Assembly (NCBI GenBank): GCA_949152475.1
Contig: OX424555.1
Location: 17,068,868-17,132,867 of the forward strand
DNA length: 64,000 nucleotides
Direction: 5' to 3'
Source of the DNA: Terebella lapidaria
Lineage: Eukaryota > Annelida > Polychaeta > Terebellida > Terebellidae
In this document: positions 32,384 through 44,702 of the stretch, in pieces
How positions within the stretch are numbered: the stretch's first letter is position 1
Layout: each line of letters opens with the position of its first letter
The notes under the pieces: generated by a model
Seen by the model: the letters and a program-made list of their open reading frames with translations, nothing else
The model's database searches: none
What the model was told of the DNA's origin: nothing
Program-made: the position numbers and the translations under genes

Positions 32384-33118
32384 TGTAAAGTTATTGACTA
32401 TCATCCGCTCTTCGGGATCCTCGAGGATAGTCCTCTCTCATCTGAGTCCTTGCGGACGCGCATCCGCTATTCCGGATCCTCGCGGCAGGGCCGCTCACCG
32501 GAGGTCGCGGCGGACACGGTAACTACTTCATCATTAACGGTAACCAGGTAACAGCCCACCCGACACTCCCAGGCCTACGGACACCGTTCAGAAACTAGTT
32601 CATCCCTACGGTGTTAACTGGCGGGGCCTGGCGAGCCGCGGTCTGCCTCGGGGACGGAACCCCGTACAGTCCGACATGCTGGCCAGAGCCTCTGTCACAT
32701 GTCCCGGGAAGGGAGAGAGCTGGCGATCCACAGGGCCGAAGGCCCCCGAGTCAGCAACTCGTCTCTCCCAGCCCGGGCCTCCCCACGGAAATCGTCCCCA
32801 GGGCTCTAGGAGCCCACTACTCAGACCCAGGGAACACAAAGCTCATGGCGAGCCTCGTGTGCGTCCTAGTCTCGATCTTGGACAATCTCCTCGAACGAGT
32901 CGCTTCCAGTGTATATATAATACACCAGAAACTGTAGGGCGCACGCGAGGTTAAATCGATCCATTGTTATAGTTTACTGGAGCGTAAATTACAATACGTC
33001 GCCGTGGCAACGCACGCTCGAACGGAGCATGTCAAAACAAGGCCAAGTACGAAAAGGCCACATAAATGGCATTTATGTTTACAATCACCTGCCGCGTGCT
33101 TAGGGCAAAATCGCCACA
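32384..33118 (-). repeat. 5' LTR of the Gypsy element
   Basis: 735 bp, matching the 3' LTR apart from three substitutions. It should contain the element's promoter on the minus strand. A TATATATA-type box lies near 32914. Confidence 0.95.
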
Positions 33119-33716
33119 CTGATTATATTAATATTCGCTGATTAATACTGTGGCAATGAAAATTTTATGCATCCTTGTCCCTCGATTGGCAGGATCGTAT
33201 CGAACACAGTTGGTGACAGATACGGTATAATATCGAATTTGTCTCAAAGACAAAACATAACAACAAAATATAAATCAGAGTTATTGTGTTTGAATCATTC
33301 TCAGGATAGCCCAGACTAGCTCCTCAGAAAAGCTTTGAAAATTTAAAAAATGCAATTTTTCTCAGGGGGCTTACGGCTTACGGTGCCTAACCCCCCCCCC
33401 CCCCCTCCATAACATTCATCGTGAATTTTACACTGTATAATAAGAAAATATCCTTTACCTGGTGACCCAGTTAAAATATTAACTCATTTGAGGCTACGCC
33501 CTTGGGAAATAGTCACTTCCTTCGGGTCAAATAATTTGGTATATTATACCTCATGTAAGAATCAGGCTCTGTGATTGGCCAATACACACGAAGTAATACG
33601 TCCTGCTGGAGCCGACCGCAATAAACGATATACTAACCGGTTGGTAATTTGATATACTAACCGGCAGCATTGGTGAGTTGTATTGTTCAATGAGGTTTTA
33701 TCATAACAGACATTCG
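33119..33716. other. Right flank of the Gypsy element with poly-C tract
   Basis: The flank starts with the second CTGA target duplication. A C-run lies at 33390-33405. Nothing else was recognised. Confidence 0.4.
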
Positions 33717-33880
33717 GTATAATATAATAAATACAAACCTGTATGTATATTGGTACCCCAGATTATTCCCCTCGTGAGACATTACCACCCTCGGCTTACG
33801 CCTCGGGCAGTAATGTCTCCCCCGGGGAATAATCCGCTGTACCAATATACATACAGGGTTGTATTTATATAATATCACCT
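33717..33880. repeat. Large imperfect palindrome (foldback MITE)
   Basis: AATACAAACCTGTATGTATA (about 33729) and its neighbours TTGGTACCCCAGATTATTCC and GAGACATTACC are complemented in reverse order by GGTAATGTCTC-like, GGAATAATCCGCTGTACCAA and TATACATACAGGGTTGTATT up to about 33872. The outer TATAATATAATAAA/TTTATATAATATA also pair. The arms are about 75-80 bp and the centre is near CTCGGCTTACGCCTCGGG. Confidence 0.8.
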
Positions 33881-34220
33881 GGGTGAACAGGCAAAGTTGT
33901 ATACTGATGGTGATGCGTTTTGTGACGTTCGCTTGACAAATTGAAATACGTTTTCTCTTTCAGCAGCTTGTGAGTTGGTGCCTACATATAACTCAATAAT
34001 AAATGTTAACAACATATTGTGGAGAAAAAATGACGGTAGGTCATTAACAACAATTTAAACCACTGACTTTTCATATTTGTTCATTAACAACAATCAAGAC
34101 ATCATTTACAAAAATATTCAGTCAATGTATTTTCACTTACAAAATAATAACATATCTTCTTGTCCTCAGTAAATTGTGCTCAGGTGACCATACGGCTCTC
34201 GACTGACCATGTGGAGACCC
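33881..34220. other. 3' flank of the aldo-keto reductase gene
   Basis: Contains no recognised feature. The minus-strand 3' untranslated region of the neighbouring gene should be here. Confidence 0.4.
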
Positions 34221-37200
34221 TCAGAAACCTTCATCAAACGGGTAATATGGGTGATCCGGAAAACTGTGGACAAAATTCACTGGTGCAACGCTTTAGGTTG
34301 AACATGGTGAGTATAAATCCTAGAAAGATTCACAACTAATGTAGGTCTAGATTAAATACAATAGTATACATGATTCGTACATTTCTGACAGGTAATACAG
34401 TATGATTACGTAGATCACTTACTCATCATTAAGCCTGAAGTTCCGATTACAGCTGTCGATGAGTTGGACGTCTTCCGGGGTCAACCTGACCATCTGGGCC
34501 TGTGTATATGTAGCATGAAACCATGTGGTAACATGTTGCACATTGGTTGTTTACATAATGTCATATTGAGTACATCATGTGTGATATACCGCGAAGTTTT
34601 CCTCCATCCTGTCTCGCTTGGACGTCTTTGAAATTACTCCCACTCTGCGATGCAGCTGGTAGGCCAGCGCCACCTGCCGAAACAAAATGTCAGTCGTTCG
34701 CCTCAATAAAGTGTATCATCAACATTTATATCTACACACATTCATATCCTGGGATATAGATCTACATATGTACTTTATTTCTCGAAATTATAACCAGGCG
34801 TTCTGCTCGCAATGTTTCCATGGGAATCGAATTTAAACAAAGACATTCTTGCTATCGAAGTCCAAACTAGATATCTCCGGGATATGTTGCAGACAGCAGA
34901 CACAGTGAGGTGACGAACATATTTAGCTAATGACGAAATAGCCTTCAATGCATATTCTCAAGGATTCTTCTACCACCGAGCTTAATCGATCCACATAATG
35001 TGTTTCAGTTCAGGTGTGCATCTATGCAGAACACACCTTCAATCGAAGAGATGGTCTGATGTTCGTTTGACATCTTTTATGCTAAAGATGATAACCAATG
35101 CCATACTGTCCCATCTGACTGATGATTTAACATCGTGACGTAGAATATTAGTTTAGAGAAGAGCTGTAATTGATACGATTCATTCATTTTCGAATTCTCA
35201 GAATGGAGAAATGAACTTGTCTCAAATACAAAATTCTTACCTGAGCATTTGTGCATTTATTTTTTTGAGCCACTTTCTGTATCGTTTCATCCTCAAATAT
35301 TGTTTTCCAGCCTTGTTCGTCTCTGTAACAAAGTGTGCTGCATATAGTACAGTTTGGGAAGTCATAATGTTTTCATATTCTATATTTCATATAATTATAT
35401 TTGTGACCATTGATAACGAATATTATCTGTTAACAATCAATCCATTAAAAAGCCAAACGAAACTGAAATATTCCACCAATATTCAATGAATAGCCTTACC
35501 AAGAAATTCAAGTAACGAGCAAAAACAAACTTAGTGCATGTCACCATTAATAAAAGTTCATATCTTGGTAAACATGCCATAATAATTACACATTATTCTC
35601 TGTGTCTTAGGCCTACCACTACGGACGGTATTCGGATGGTCACGAGTACACAGTCCTACAAACCTGAACGGCCTGTTGAAGTTGAACAGAGGGGCATATG
35701 CCATAATTGAGATTCCGCGAGACTGACAGAAATCTACCAGCTTCTTGTTGTTCAGATATGGGTGGGCCTCCAACTACCGCGCGCGTGGGTATAGTTTAGT
35801 GATTTTGTTACGTATTTGTATGTCAAAGTTGACATACATATTCGAAAAACTAAGCAAATGTGTGTATGCATGACTGTAGAATTATTGTGGATACGAAAAC
35901 CCGGTCAGATTACAGATTAACAAACAAATACCTGTAAAATTGCAGGTTTAATGCGACAATGATCAATTATTCTTTGCAGCTGCATGCTGTTGAAGTTGGA
36001 GACCCCAATAGCTCTGGCGAGGCCGCTCTCCACACATTCCTCCATGCCCTGGTGTGTATCGTTATAGAGGTGATACAAACACAAATATTCAGGGCATCAT
36101 AGTTATCACTTGCATTTAAGTCCCCGCTTTTTGATGGACCGAATGTGGTTTCCAATTTTATAGAAAGTGGTACCAATTTTACGGAACACCGAAGAACTGT
36201 ATACCTGCCAGGTAGGTACAGTATAACATAGGATCACCGATTACCCGTGCATATGTGTGAGACATTAAATGTTTACCAAGTCAGGTGAATTCTAATTGTA
36301 TTTATTTTTTGTTGTAATACTTGTTAAGGACAAGTTTCGGAGGACCCACTCAGAGGGGTTGAAATGTGAAATTCCGTTGATTGTTTTAAGACTTTCAATA
36401 TGACAATATGCACTTCCAAAATTACCCATAATTCCACATTGTAGAGAATATCTCGTCCAAATTTTCTGTTTTCAAATACATAATGTAATATTGACGATTG
36501 TTTGAAGGTCTTGAAACAATCACAGCCCCTCTGAGTGGGCCCATCTCCTGTAAGTTATTGGTTGTATGCAACATGCGAGCAGTTGTGGACTCAATGAAGA
36601 TCGTGATACGGGTACTCCATGAAAGTTGACACCACATGTCCGACCTGCAAAGCTGTGGGAAAGTGCATCAGGAACATGTCCACGTAGTCTAGGCCTAGTC
36701 TCTCCAAGCTGGCTCGGAGGGCCGGCACCACGTCCGCTTGTCTGTGATTGGTTCTCCACAGCTTGGGACAAACAAACCACGTTAATCAGAAGTCCGTTCT
36801 AGTATGGGATTTGTTGCTCAATTACTCTTTTCATTCAACAATTAGTTAGCATGGTATGTAATAATCCTGTTTTCTTTTCATCATTCCTCCAATTTGATCT
36901 TTCTAGTCATTCTGATCCCATTTTTAAACTTTGTTCTAATCGTCAAATTGATCAGGGATCAGATTTCTGATCCGTACACAAAGAATAATTAGTACACCGG
37001 GCACCCAGTATATTTTGTACCACATAGCAAGATTGCATACAGATTATAGTCGGGATTGACAATATATCATATTCGCACCATTACTGAAACAAGGTAACAT
37101 TTGCAATGTCTTGCCATGGCTGCATGTACCTTGGTAATGACGAAGATATCAGCCCTGGTGACTTTACCAGCTTTCACCCGGTTCCGGATGGCTTGCCCCA

Positions 37201-37540
37201 CCATGGGTTCTGTGTTGTAGACATGCGCCGTGTCGAGATGACGGTAACCGACGTCTATAGCGTTCTCTATTATCGAAACTGTGCTGACCGGATCAGGCTG
37301 TTGATTGAATCAAATATGGGTGGGCTATGAAACTTTCACACATACATACATGTATTCATATTTACACGACTCAGCTAAGAACGCTCTACCTAAAGCTGAT
37401 ACCTGTAGCGTTTCCATATATGTTCCGGATGCCATGAGCGGCATGGTCGCTCCGTTGTTGAGGGTCACACATGGCTGATCCAGGCCTGGCTGGGATTGGG
37501 TCTCCGTTGACGGAGAACTCAGGCGGCTCGCCGTCAGCAT
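34221..37540 (-). CDS. Aldo-keto reductase (AKR superfamily), spliced, two internal exons not located
   Basis: Exons read on the minus strand: 37403-37540 (ATG; TLNNGATMPLMASGTY), 37130-37297 (AIDVGYRHLDTAHVYNTEP with the catalytic Asp and Tyr, ending at the catalytic Lys in VITK), 36645-36761 (LWRTNHR to DYVDMFLMHFP), 35932-36048 (GLARAIGVSNFNSMQL), 35664-35773 (LEAHPYLNNKKLVDFCQSRG), 34590-34673 (VALAYQLHRRVGVISKTSKR, the NADPH-binding part), 34423-34499, and 34221-34263 (DHPYYPFDEGF, TGA). Junctions are GT-AG and phases agree where exons are adjacent. These enzymes reduce carbonyls with NADPH in a TIM barrel. The exon between HFP and the GLARAIGVSNF exon, and the one between 35664 and 34673, were not found, so the gene may be incomplete or may have diverged exons. 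Confidence 0.8.
36340..36545. repeat. Inverted repeat (possible MITE) in an aldo-keto reductase intron
   Basis: CCCACTCAGAGGGG at 36345-36358 is complemented by CCCCTCTGAGTGGG at 36526-36539. The inner flanks also pair imperfectly (TTGATTGTTTTAAGACTTTC against GATTGTTTCAAGACCTTCAA). It lies exactly in the intron where one reductase exon is missing. Confidence 0.65.
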
Positions 37541-38089
37541 GCTGTGTTCACTTTATGTGTACGACACAGCTGTGATAGTTTTATATCGTATGTAGTTGTT
37601 ACCAAGTGTGCTATCTTGATCGTAATATGGCCTTTGGACTTTTTCGTACACCCACCTTTGCGCAAAGAACAGAATTAGCTTGATCTATATCAAATCAGAT
37701 GCATATCCAGTCAGACGGCAATCGTTCCGCGATGTCTTAAACACTGATACGCTGGTGCACCAGTGGTACACTGATAAACTAGTACAGTGGTACACTGGTA
37801 CAGAGGTACGCTGGTATACCGGTCAGCCATTCACGTTAAATAGTTAATCGTTGTGCATTTAAACATTCACGTATACACATATACTTTCACGTAATACTTT
37901 CTAGCTCTTTCTTACCCTTTTGAGCAACAATTTGTTGAGTTTTTCACCTGGCCAAATCTTGTCCATTTTTGTGTGTGTACATAAATTGAAGTTGGCACAA
38001 CATGTTTCAACCAAAGGCCTTATTAGTCATTATTTTCTGTTTTTGCCAACTTGTTTTGGTTAGTTTTAGCGTCAGACACCATATTCTAT
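37541..38089. other. Upstream region of the aldo-keto reductase gene
   Basis: No TATA box was obvious. A short degenerate repeat of about 10 bp (GTACACTGGT-like) lies at 37748-37825. Confidence 0.4.
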
Positions 38090-39047
38090 CCAGTGACGCG
38101 ACAAGGGCCGTCTGGATACTGCAGGATGGCAGGTGTCAGGAGAGGTGGCTAACAAATTTGAAGTTAACCAAAATGTTGAATCCAGAATGTGAGTTAGATA
38201 CCAGAAATGTGAGCATTAAGATGTCAGGCCACGCACAGGGTGATCCAATGGTACTCGCACCACAATAGGATCAGTATTTGGTGCTAACCCCTAATCGTCA
38301 TTGTCTTGAAACTGCTATATCTCTTTTAAATTCTCTTCACACTGCCACCAGCGTTCGTGTAAGTAACCAAACTTTGCATGAACATCTTCATTCCGATGGC
38401 TTGGATGCCTGACGACAAACCCCTGTACCCCCGGCTTCCCCACAGGCCCCACACGGCCTGTCCTCAGATCGTTCACGATCATGTCATTTGGAGCATCGTC
38501 AATTGGGTCAATGTACGTTCTCAGAGTCCAGAATTTGTGTGTCCACCAATGCCAGATATTTTAGGGTATGGAGATCACGTACAGAAAATTCCAAGCTGTT
38601 CCAAATTGTGGAACATGACTGATTTAGTGGAGAATCCATAATGGTCTGCGCAGGAATAAGCGTTGATAGTCGCACGGACATTGTGATGTTTCACAGAAGA
38701 ATAGTGACAGCCATAATTTACAGAGATGATTTCATTCTGCATGTAGTTCAACCAAATGTTGGAATGATTGGTTTCAATTTCATTTCCATGAACGATAATG
38801 CCCCAATTCATTGGACTCATATTGTTAGTGAGTGCCTCGAGCAGAAAATGGCAGAGATTATTGTCAGTCCTGCAGACCTGTTCGAGGACGTCCAAACCTT
38901 TTATTTAACAAGATAGGCCTTGAGGAGGCTCTACAGGAAGAACGGTGGAGTTTGGGCAACAGGCCCTCTGCCATCTCATTGGGAGCATACGCAGTTGTTG
39001 TCAAGGTTGTATTCAAGCATGTGGGGTCACACCACTTTTGGATTTAG
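38090..39047 (+). pseudogene. Tc1-like transposase pseudogene (second copy)
   Basis: Plus-strand fragments follow Tc1 order: an N-terminal HTH-like part (AVWILQDGRCQERW, 38110-38260), the linker and second HTH (VRVSNQTLHEHLHSDGLDA, about 38350-38410), then MVCAGISVDSRTDIVMFHRR (38641) and FNFISMNDNAPIHWTHIV with the second catalytic Asp, and a C-terminal EEALQEERWSLG stretch at about 38930. Stops at 38266-38268 and elsewhere, and loss of the SPDxNPIE block, show it is dead. Its sequence differs from the 2364-3590 copy, so it is an independent insertion. Confidence 0.75.
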
Positions 39048-40253
39048 ATCCAATTTATTGTGTTTTCATTGCTTGAACAGAATCTGAAAAACGCTATGTT
39101 TCGATGTTTTCCTTGGAGTTTGTATTTCCTCAAGTAAAATCACTATGACTGTGACTGTAAGTTTTGACATTACGTTGAAATGTCGAAAAGGATATGAAAA
39201 TAATATTTCCCCAATGAAAATTGCAATTTTAATCACTTCCTGTCATGCAAGGGCATATACACTACAATATCCCTAACTTATTTTGAGTAGTGTAAATTGG
39301 GCGGACATAAATTGAGGATGAAATGAATGTCAATATTTGGACTTGGGCTTCGGATATTATATGGTACGATTTTCGCGGAGTCATCCCTGAGCCTTTATAG
39401 ATATCTCGGTTTTTTAACCGGGTGAAAGGATGAAATTTCACTTTGACCCAGAATCGTTCTGCTGTGTCGGCATTTTTTACATGTATCAAAACTTTGCCCT
39501 AGTTCGAAGCTTTTTTGCAGTCGGCTCGTTGTTATTTATGCCTCACACCGAAATGCCTTGAAGGAATATTTAGGTTTTGGTCTAGATGCGACTGATTTTT
39601 TTTTCTAGCCGGCAACCTTTTTTCTAGCCGGCCGCCGTGCCAGTTTATCAGCGTGCCAATGTACCAGCGTGTGCCAACCTTTGCCCTTTAGAAGACATCG
39701 ATCGTTCCGTTTAGTTCCATTAATTATTTTTCTGTACGTGGGCCCGAATAACAAAGCTTCTCAGTCATTGTATCCCATTTTGGGCTGGACTGACTCGCTG
39801 AGGCTGACATACATTAGTGCCCTCTGCCTCGACACCGGACTTTGAGATTACAAAACGGGCTTGGTTTTGTTCGCTAGGATACTTGGGTATTGGTTGCATG
39901 CTGTTGCATTAGTGATGTACGATCATAACGTTGACGATGGAAACATCTTTGTCACCCAGCCTAACTAGCATGCTTAATAGACGTCTACCTTAGGCTATTC
40001 TTCGTATTCTATACACCTTTAGCAACACATAGAAGCTGCCAATGACACAAAACAGTCCTTCTCTATACCTGAACTCGACTTCCAAACTTGTTGTGCGGCG
40101 TTAGCCGTACTATATCTGTTAGTGTAATTTTGACCCCATGGTAATACTGGTGAGGAGCTTGTCCATGCGTGGACTTATTGCTACCGAATTAAGTCAGCGA
40201 TGACATTATCCATATTTTATGTCATAATCTCAGATTACAACAAAGTTAAGTAG
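39048..40253. other. Intergenic interval, nothing recognised
   Basis: Around 39640-39680 are a few short GTGCCAG/GTACCAG words (GCCGTGCCAGTTTATCAGCG). No coding region was seen. Confidence 0.4.
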
Positions 40254-40702
40254 CAAATATTGAACAAAGAAAACACACACCTTGGTCATTTGTGGAAAGT
40301 GCAACTAAAACACATTTTGGCAAGAATAATGGACGAATCGACAAACAAATGCGAGTAACAATCAATTTTCGCATGGACAAGCTCGGCACCAGTATTGGAG
40401 GTACTATGGTAGTGTAAGACCATCTACGAGAATTGTTCTCTGTGAGAGGGAAGTAGAGAGTTATTACAATACGAGTTCGAGTTACAATACGATTCGAGTT
40501 CATTGTTTCATATTGTTATCAAAGCGGACATCTTTGTTGTTATCAAACTAATCAATAGGCTTTAAGTTGATTTCCAAATATTGAGCAAGGGAAACACACA
40601 CCATAGTCCTTTGTGGAAAGTTCAACCAAAACACATTTGGGCAAGAATAATGGGCAACTCAACAAAAGAGCAGGTGAGAATCAATTTACGCATGGACATC
40701 AA
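40254..40702. repeat. Pair of about 125-bp direct repeats
   Basis: 40254-40380 and 40575-40702 share AAATATTGAACAAAGAAAAC-like, ACACACCTTGGTCATTTGTG-like and AAGAATAATGG...AACAATCAATTTTCGCATGG text at roughly 85 percent identity by eye. Confidence 0.7.
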
Positions 40703-40960
40703 AATATTCGACAGGTTGTCATAACGTTCAGGTTCACAATTAGAATTTTCATATCACATAGAAACAAGACCCACAATATTTTGTTTGGTTGTTTAACCAA
40801 GAAATGGGTTTCGTGTCTACTTATCCTTGATTTTTTTTCGTGTTCACTCAGCCTCGAGTACTGGTTCTACTCTCCTTTGTCCCTGTGGCCGCACACGTAA
40901 CCTCAAGTTCTGCTGTTGTGATGCTTGTTTTTACATATTTCAAGGCGGCATTCTTACATA

Positions 40961-41407
40961 GGACAGATTTCACTAATTCTTTCGGCCATACAAAACAATG
41001 ATAAAAAGCCCAAATTCAAGTCTCCATAGCTCCGTCCCAGAACAAGATAAACCTTAGCAGCTTATATACAAAGCTAGCCAATTCATTTCCTGATCTCACT
41101 ATAGTAAGGAAAATATATGTTGATAAATTGGATTTTTTGCTACAGCTCGAATTCTGAGGGTACCCCCTTAAAACGACTGATTTTCAGGCCTGACAACCCA
41201 TATATATCGTTCGCCATCAGAGCCGTTCTGTGCGTGCTGTGGTCTTGAAACTCTTCGTGTGCAATGCCAACCAGCGTGGGTCAACAACCAGCCATAGCAA
41301 AATATCCCCCACCATTCTGCGGGGGATCAAGGGCATCCCCCGTTTTCAAAATAGGGAATTCTCTGACTGTAACGGATATGACGCAATATCATTGGTGTTG
41401 TCATGCC
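40961..41407 (+). repeat. 447-bp direct repeat A, left copy
   Basis: Begins GGACAGATTTCACTAATTC and ends GTGTTGTCATGCC. The second copy at 43937-44383 has the same length and about three differences. The two flank three tandem 843-bp units. Confidence 0.95.
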
Positions 41408-43936
41408 TGAATAGTAGGCGATCCTGGTGTCACCACCATCTGATAATAAATTGTGATAGCTTATGATCTAGATAACATGTGTACAAAGTTTCAAGGGTGC
41501 AAGTTATATCACTTTGGATTTATGGGCCGATAACTGATTTCGTTCCATTGTAAAAACGTAAAAAAGGAATTGGCCCATCAATACGTTATTTCATTGTGGA
41601 TGCTACAAATTTTGGTGTCAGGTGCTAATGTTATCATATACTACAGTGGTTGAGGTACTTAAGAACCAGGATGCAGTTTTGTTGTAAAGAACCACGAATT
41701 ATGTGCGCCACATGGAATTACAAATATTAATTATATCCCAAATATTGGACCGAAATGACATAAAAGGGTCAGCTACACAAGCAAAAATAAGCAAATCATC
41801 GTCAATCTGGTATCAAATCTTCAAAAATATGATATATAATTAACTGTTATGGGATTTAGTAACATAACGTCGGGAGTTGAGCTGCTAAACTGGAATTCTG
41901 TTAGTTCGGCCGAAAATTCAAATATTCATTTTTTTCTCAAAAACGGTGTTTATATCAATAACACATATATTCTGAGAGATTTTCTTGTTTTGCACATTGG
42001 AAACAGCATCTCTTAGGCACAAATAAGCCATATATATGCATGTCATGGGAATCAATTTCTTGGGAGACCCCTCTTTGTTTTGCAAAATCACGCATTTTCA
42101 CCAAATTCACGGTTTATGTAAAAAATACATCAAAAACACAGAGGAAAGGCCAATTTTAATCTTTTTGTACCAAAACCATTATAAGAGAATGCAACATTAG
42201 CGTTAACTTCAATCTAGAGTAGAAATTATAGAATACATGTAATTCCTTCATGAATAGTAGGCGATCCTGGTGTCACCACCATCTGATAATAAATTGTGAT
42301 AGCTTATGATCTAGATAACATGTGTACAAAGTTTCAAGGGTGCAAGTTATATCACTTTGGATTTATGGGCCGATAACTGATTTCGTTCCATTGTAAAAAC
42401 GTAAAAAAGGAATTGGCCCATCAATACGTTATTTCATTGTGGATGCTACAAATTTTGGTGTCAGGTGCTAATGTTATCATATACTACAGTGGTTGAGGTA
42501 CTTAAGAACCAGGATGCAGTTTTGTTGTAAAGAACCACGAATTATGTGCGCCACATGGAATTACAAATATTAATTATATCCCAAATATTGGACCGAAATG
42601 ACATAAAAGGGTCAGCTACACAAGCAAAAATAAGCAAATCATCGTCAATCTGGTATCAAATCTTCAAAAATATGATATATAATTAACTGTTATGGGATTT
42701 AGTAACATAACGTCGGGAGTTGAGCTGCTAAACTGGAATTCTGTTAGTTCGGCCGAAAATTCAAATATTCATTTTTTTCTCAAAAACGGTGTTTATATCA
42801 ATAACACATATATTCTGAGAGATTTTCTTGTTTTGCACATTGGAAACAGCATCTCTTAGGCACAAATAAGCCATATATATGCATGTCATGGGAATCAATT
42901 TCTTGGGAGACCCCTCTTTGTTTTGCAAAATCACGCATTTTCACCAAATTCACGGTTTATGTAAAAAATACATCAAAAACACAGAGGAAAGGCCAATTTT
43001 AATCTTTTTGTACCAAAACCATTATAAGAGAATGCAACATTAGCGTTAACTTCAATCTAGAGTAGAAATTATAGAATACATGTAATTCCTTCATGAATAG
43101 TAGGCGATCCTGGTGTCACCACCATCTGATAATAAATTGTGATAGCTTATGATCTAGATAACATGTGTACAAAGTTTCAAGGGTGCAAGTTATATCACTT
43201 TGGATTTATGGGCCGATAACTGATTTCGTTCCATTGTAAAAACGTAAAAAAGGAATTGGCCCATCAATACGTTATTTCATTGTGGATGCTACAAATTTTG
43301 GTGTCAGGTGCTAATGTTATCATATACTACAGTGGTTGAGGTACTTAAGAACCAGGATGCAGTTTTGTTGTAAAGAACCACGAATTATGTGCGCCACATG
43401 GAATTACAAATATTAATTATATCCCAAATATTGGACCGAAATGACATAAAAGGGTCAGCTACACAAGCAAAAATAAGCAAATCATCGTCAATCTGGTATC
43501 AAATCTTCAAAAATATGATATATAATTAACTGTTATGGGATTTAGTAACATAACGTCGGGAGATGAGCTGCTAAACTGGAATTCTGTTAGTTCGGCCGAA
43601 AATTCAAATATTCATTTTTTTCTCAAAAACGGTGTTTATATCAATAACACATATATTCTGAGAGATTTTCTTGTTTTGCACATTGGAAACAGCATCTCTT
43701 AGGCACAAATAAGCCATATATATGCATGTCATGGGAATCAATTTCTTGGGAGACCCCTCTTTGTTTTGCAAAATCACGCATTTTCACCAAATTCACGGTT
43801 TATGTAAAAAATACATCAAAAACACAGAGGAAAGGCCAATTTTAATCTTTTTGTACCAAAACCATTATAAGAGAATGCAACATTAGCGTTAACTTCAATC
43901 TAGAGTAGAAATTATAGAATACATGTAATTCCTTCA
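41408..43936 (+). repeat. Three tandem 843-bp units (B1-B3)
   Basis: Units start TGAATAGTAGGCGATCCTGG at 41408, 42251 and 43094 and end ACATGTAATTCCTTCA. B1 and B2 look identical. B3 differs at least at 43563 (GGGAGATGAG against GGGAGTTGAG). There is no open frame of note and no hammerhead or tRNA-like motif that I could see. Such uniformity means a very recent amplification or an assembly artefact. Confidence 0.95.
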
Positions 43937-44383
43937 GGACAGATTTCACTAATTCCTTCGGCCATACAAAACAATGATAAAAAGCCCAAATTCAAGTCTC
44001 CATAGCTCCGTCCCAGAACAAGATAAACCTTAGCAGCTTATATACAAAGCTAGCCAATTCATTTCCTGATCTCACTATAGTAAGGAAAATATATGTTGAC
44101 AAATTGGATTTTTTGCTACAGCTCGAATTCTGAGGGTACCCCCTTAAAACGACTGATTTTCAGGCCTGACAACCCATATATATCGTTCGCCATCAGAGCC
44201 GTTCTGTGCGTGCTGTGGTCTTGAAACTCTTCGTGTGCAATGCCAACCAGCGTGGGTCAACAACCAGCCATAGCAAAATATCCCCCACCATTCTGCGGGG
44301 GATCAAGGGCATCCCCCTTTTTCAAAATAGGGAATTCTCTGACTGTAACGGATATGACGCAATATCATTGGTGTTGTCATGCC
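43937..44383 (+). repeat. 447-bp direct repeat A, right copy
   Basis: Same boundaries as the left copy. Differences seen: AATTCCTTCGG for AATTCTTTCGG, GTTGACAAATT for GTTGATAAATT, and CCCCCTTTTTC for CCCCCGTTTTC. Confidence 0.95.
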
Positions 44384-44392
44384 CATAGGCCT

Positions 44393-44600
44393 ACACTTCT
44401 TGTAAATATTCGCCAGATGGCGCCGTGGAGCGTTGGATCTACAGAGCTGATCCATGATTCGAACGATCATTCTCAATGGTGTGTAGACGAGCACGGACAC
44501 TTCTTGTAAATATTCGCCAGATGGCGCCGTGGAGCGTTGGATCTACAGAGCTGATCCATGATTCGAACGATCATTCTCAATGGTGTGTAGACGAGCACGG
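44393..44600. repeat. 104-bp exact tandem duplication
   Basis: Two apparently identical copies (44393-44496 and 44497-44600) beginning ACACTTCTTGTAAATATTCG and ending GACGAGCACGG. The unit contains CGCCAGATGGCG, a perfect 12-bp palindrome. Confidence 0.95.
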
Positions 44601-44702
44601 AAATACTAGTCTTTGGCCGTTTTCTTTGTTGTTGACTGATTACTATTGAACAGAGTTACGACCAGGTTACTATTTCTGCAAATAGTAATCCTTGTATTAA
44701 GT

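Larger units (their letters stand above)
22375..33118 (-). mobile_element. Ty3/Gypsy LTR retrotransposon, near-intact, young
   Basis: A 10.7-kb element oriented on the minus strand: 5' LTR 32384-33118, primer-binding site, gag, protease, RT-RNase H-integrase, a 2.6-kb untranslated 3' region, a polypurine tract and the 3' LTR at 22375-23109. Each LTR is 735 bp, TG...CA, and they differ at only three positions I could see (22394 vs 32403 region G/A, CATCCGAG vs CATCTGAG, CCAGTTAAC vs CCAGGTAAC), about 0.4 percent. CTGA directly outside both ends (22371-22374 and 33119-33122) is the target duplication. The domain order RT-RNase H-integrase places it in Metaviridae. No envelope or chromodomain was found. 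The GC-rich base composition differs sharply from the flanks. Confidence 0.95.

Noticed and set aside
40961..44383. Retrozyme or hammerhead-bearing element
   Set aside because: I looked for CTGATGA...GAAA cores in the A and B units and found none.
44206..44509. Small gene repeated at 41230 and 44206
   Set aside because: The duplicated open frames are simply the 447-bp A repeat; no domain or start context.
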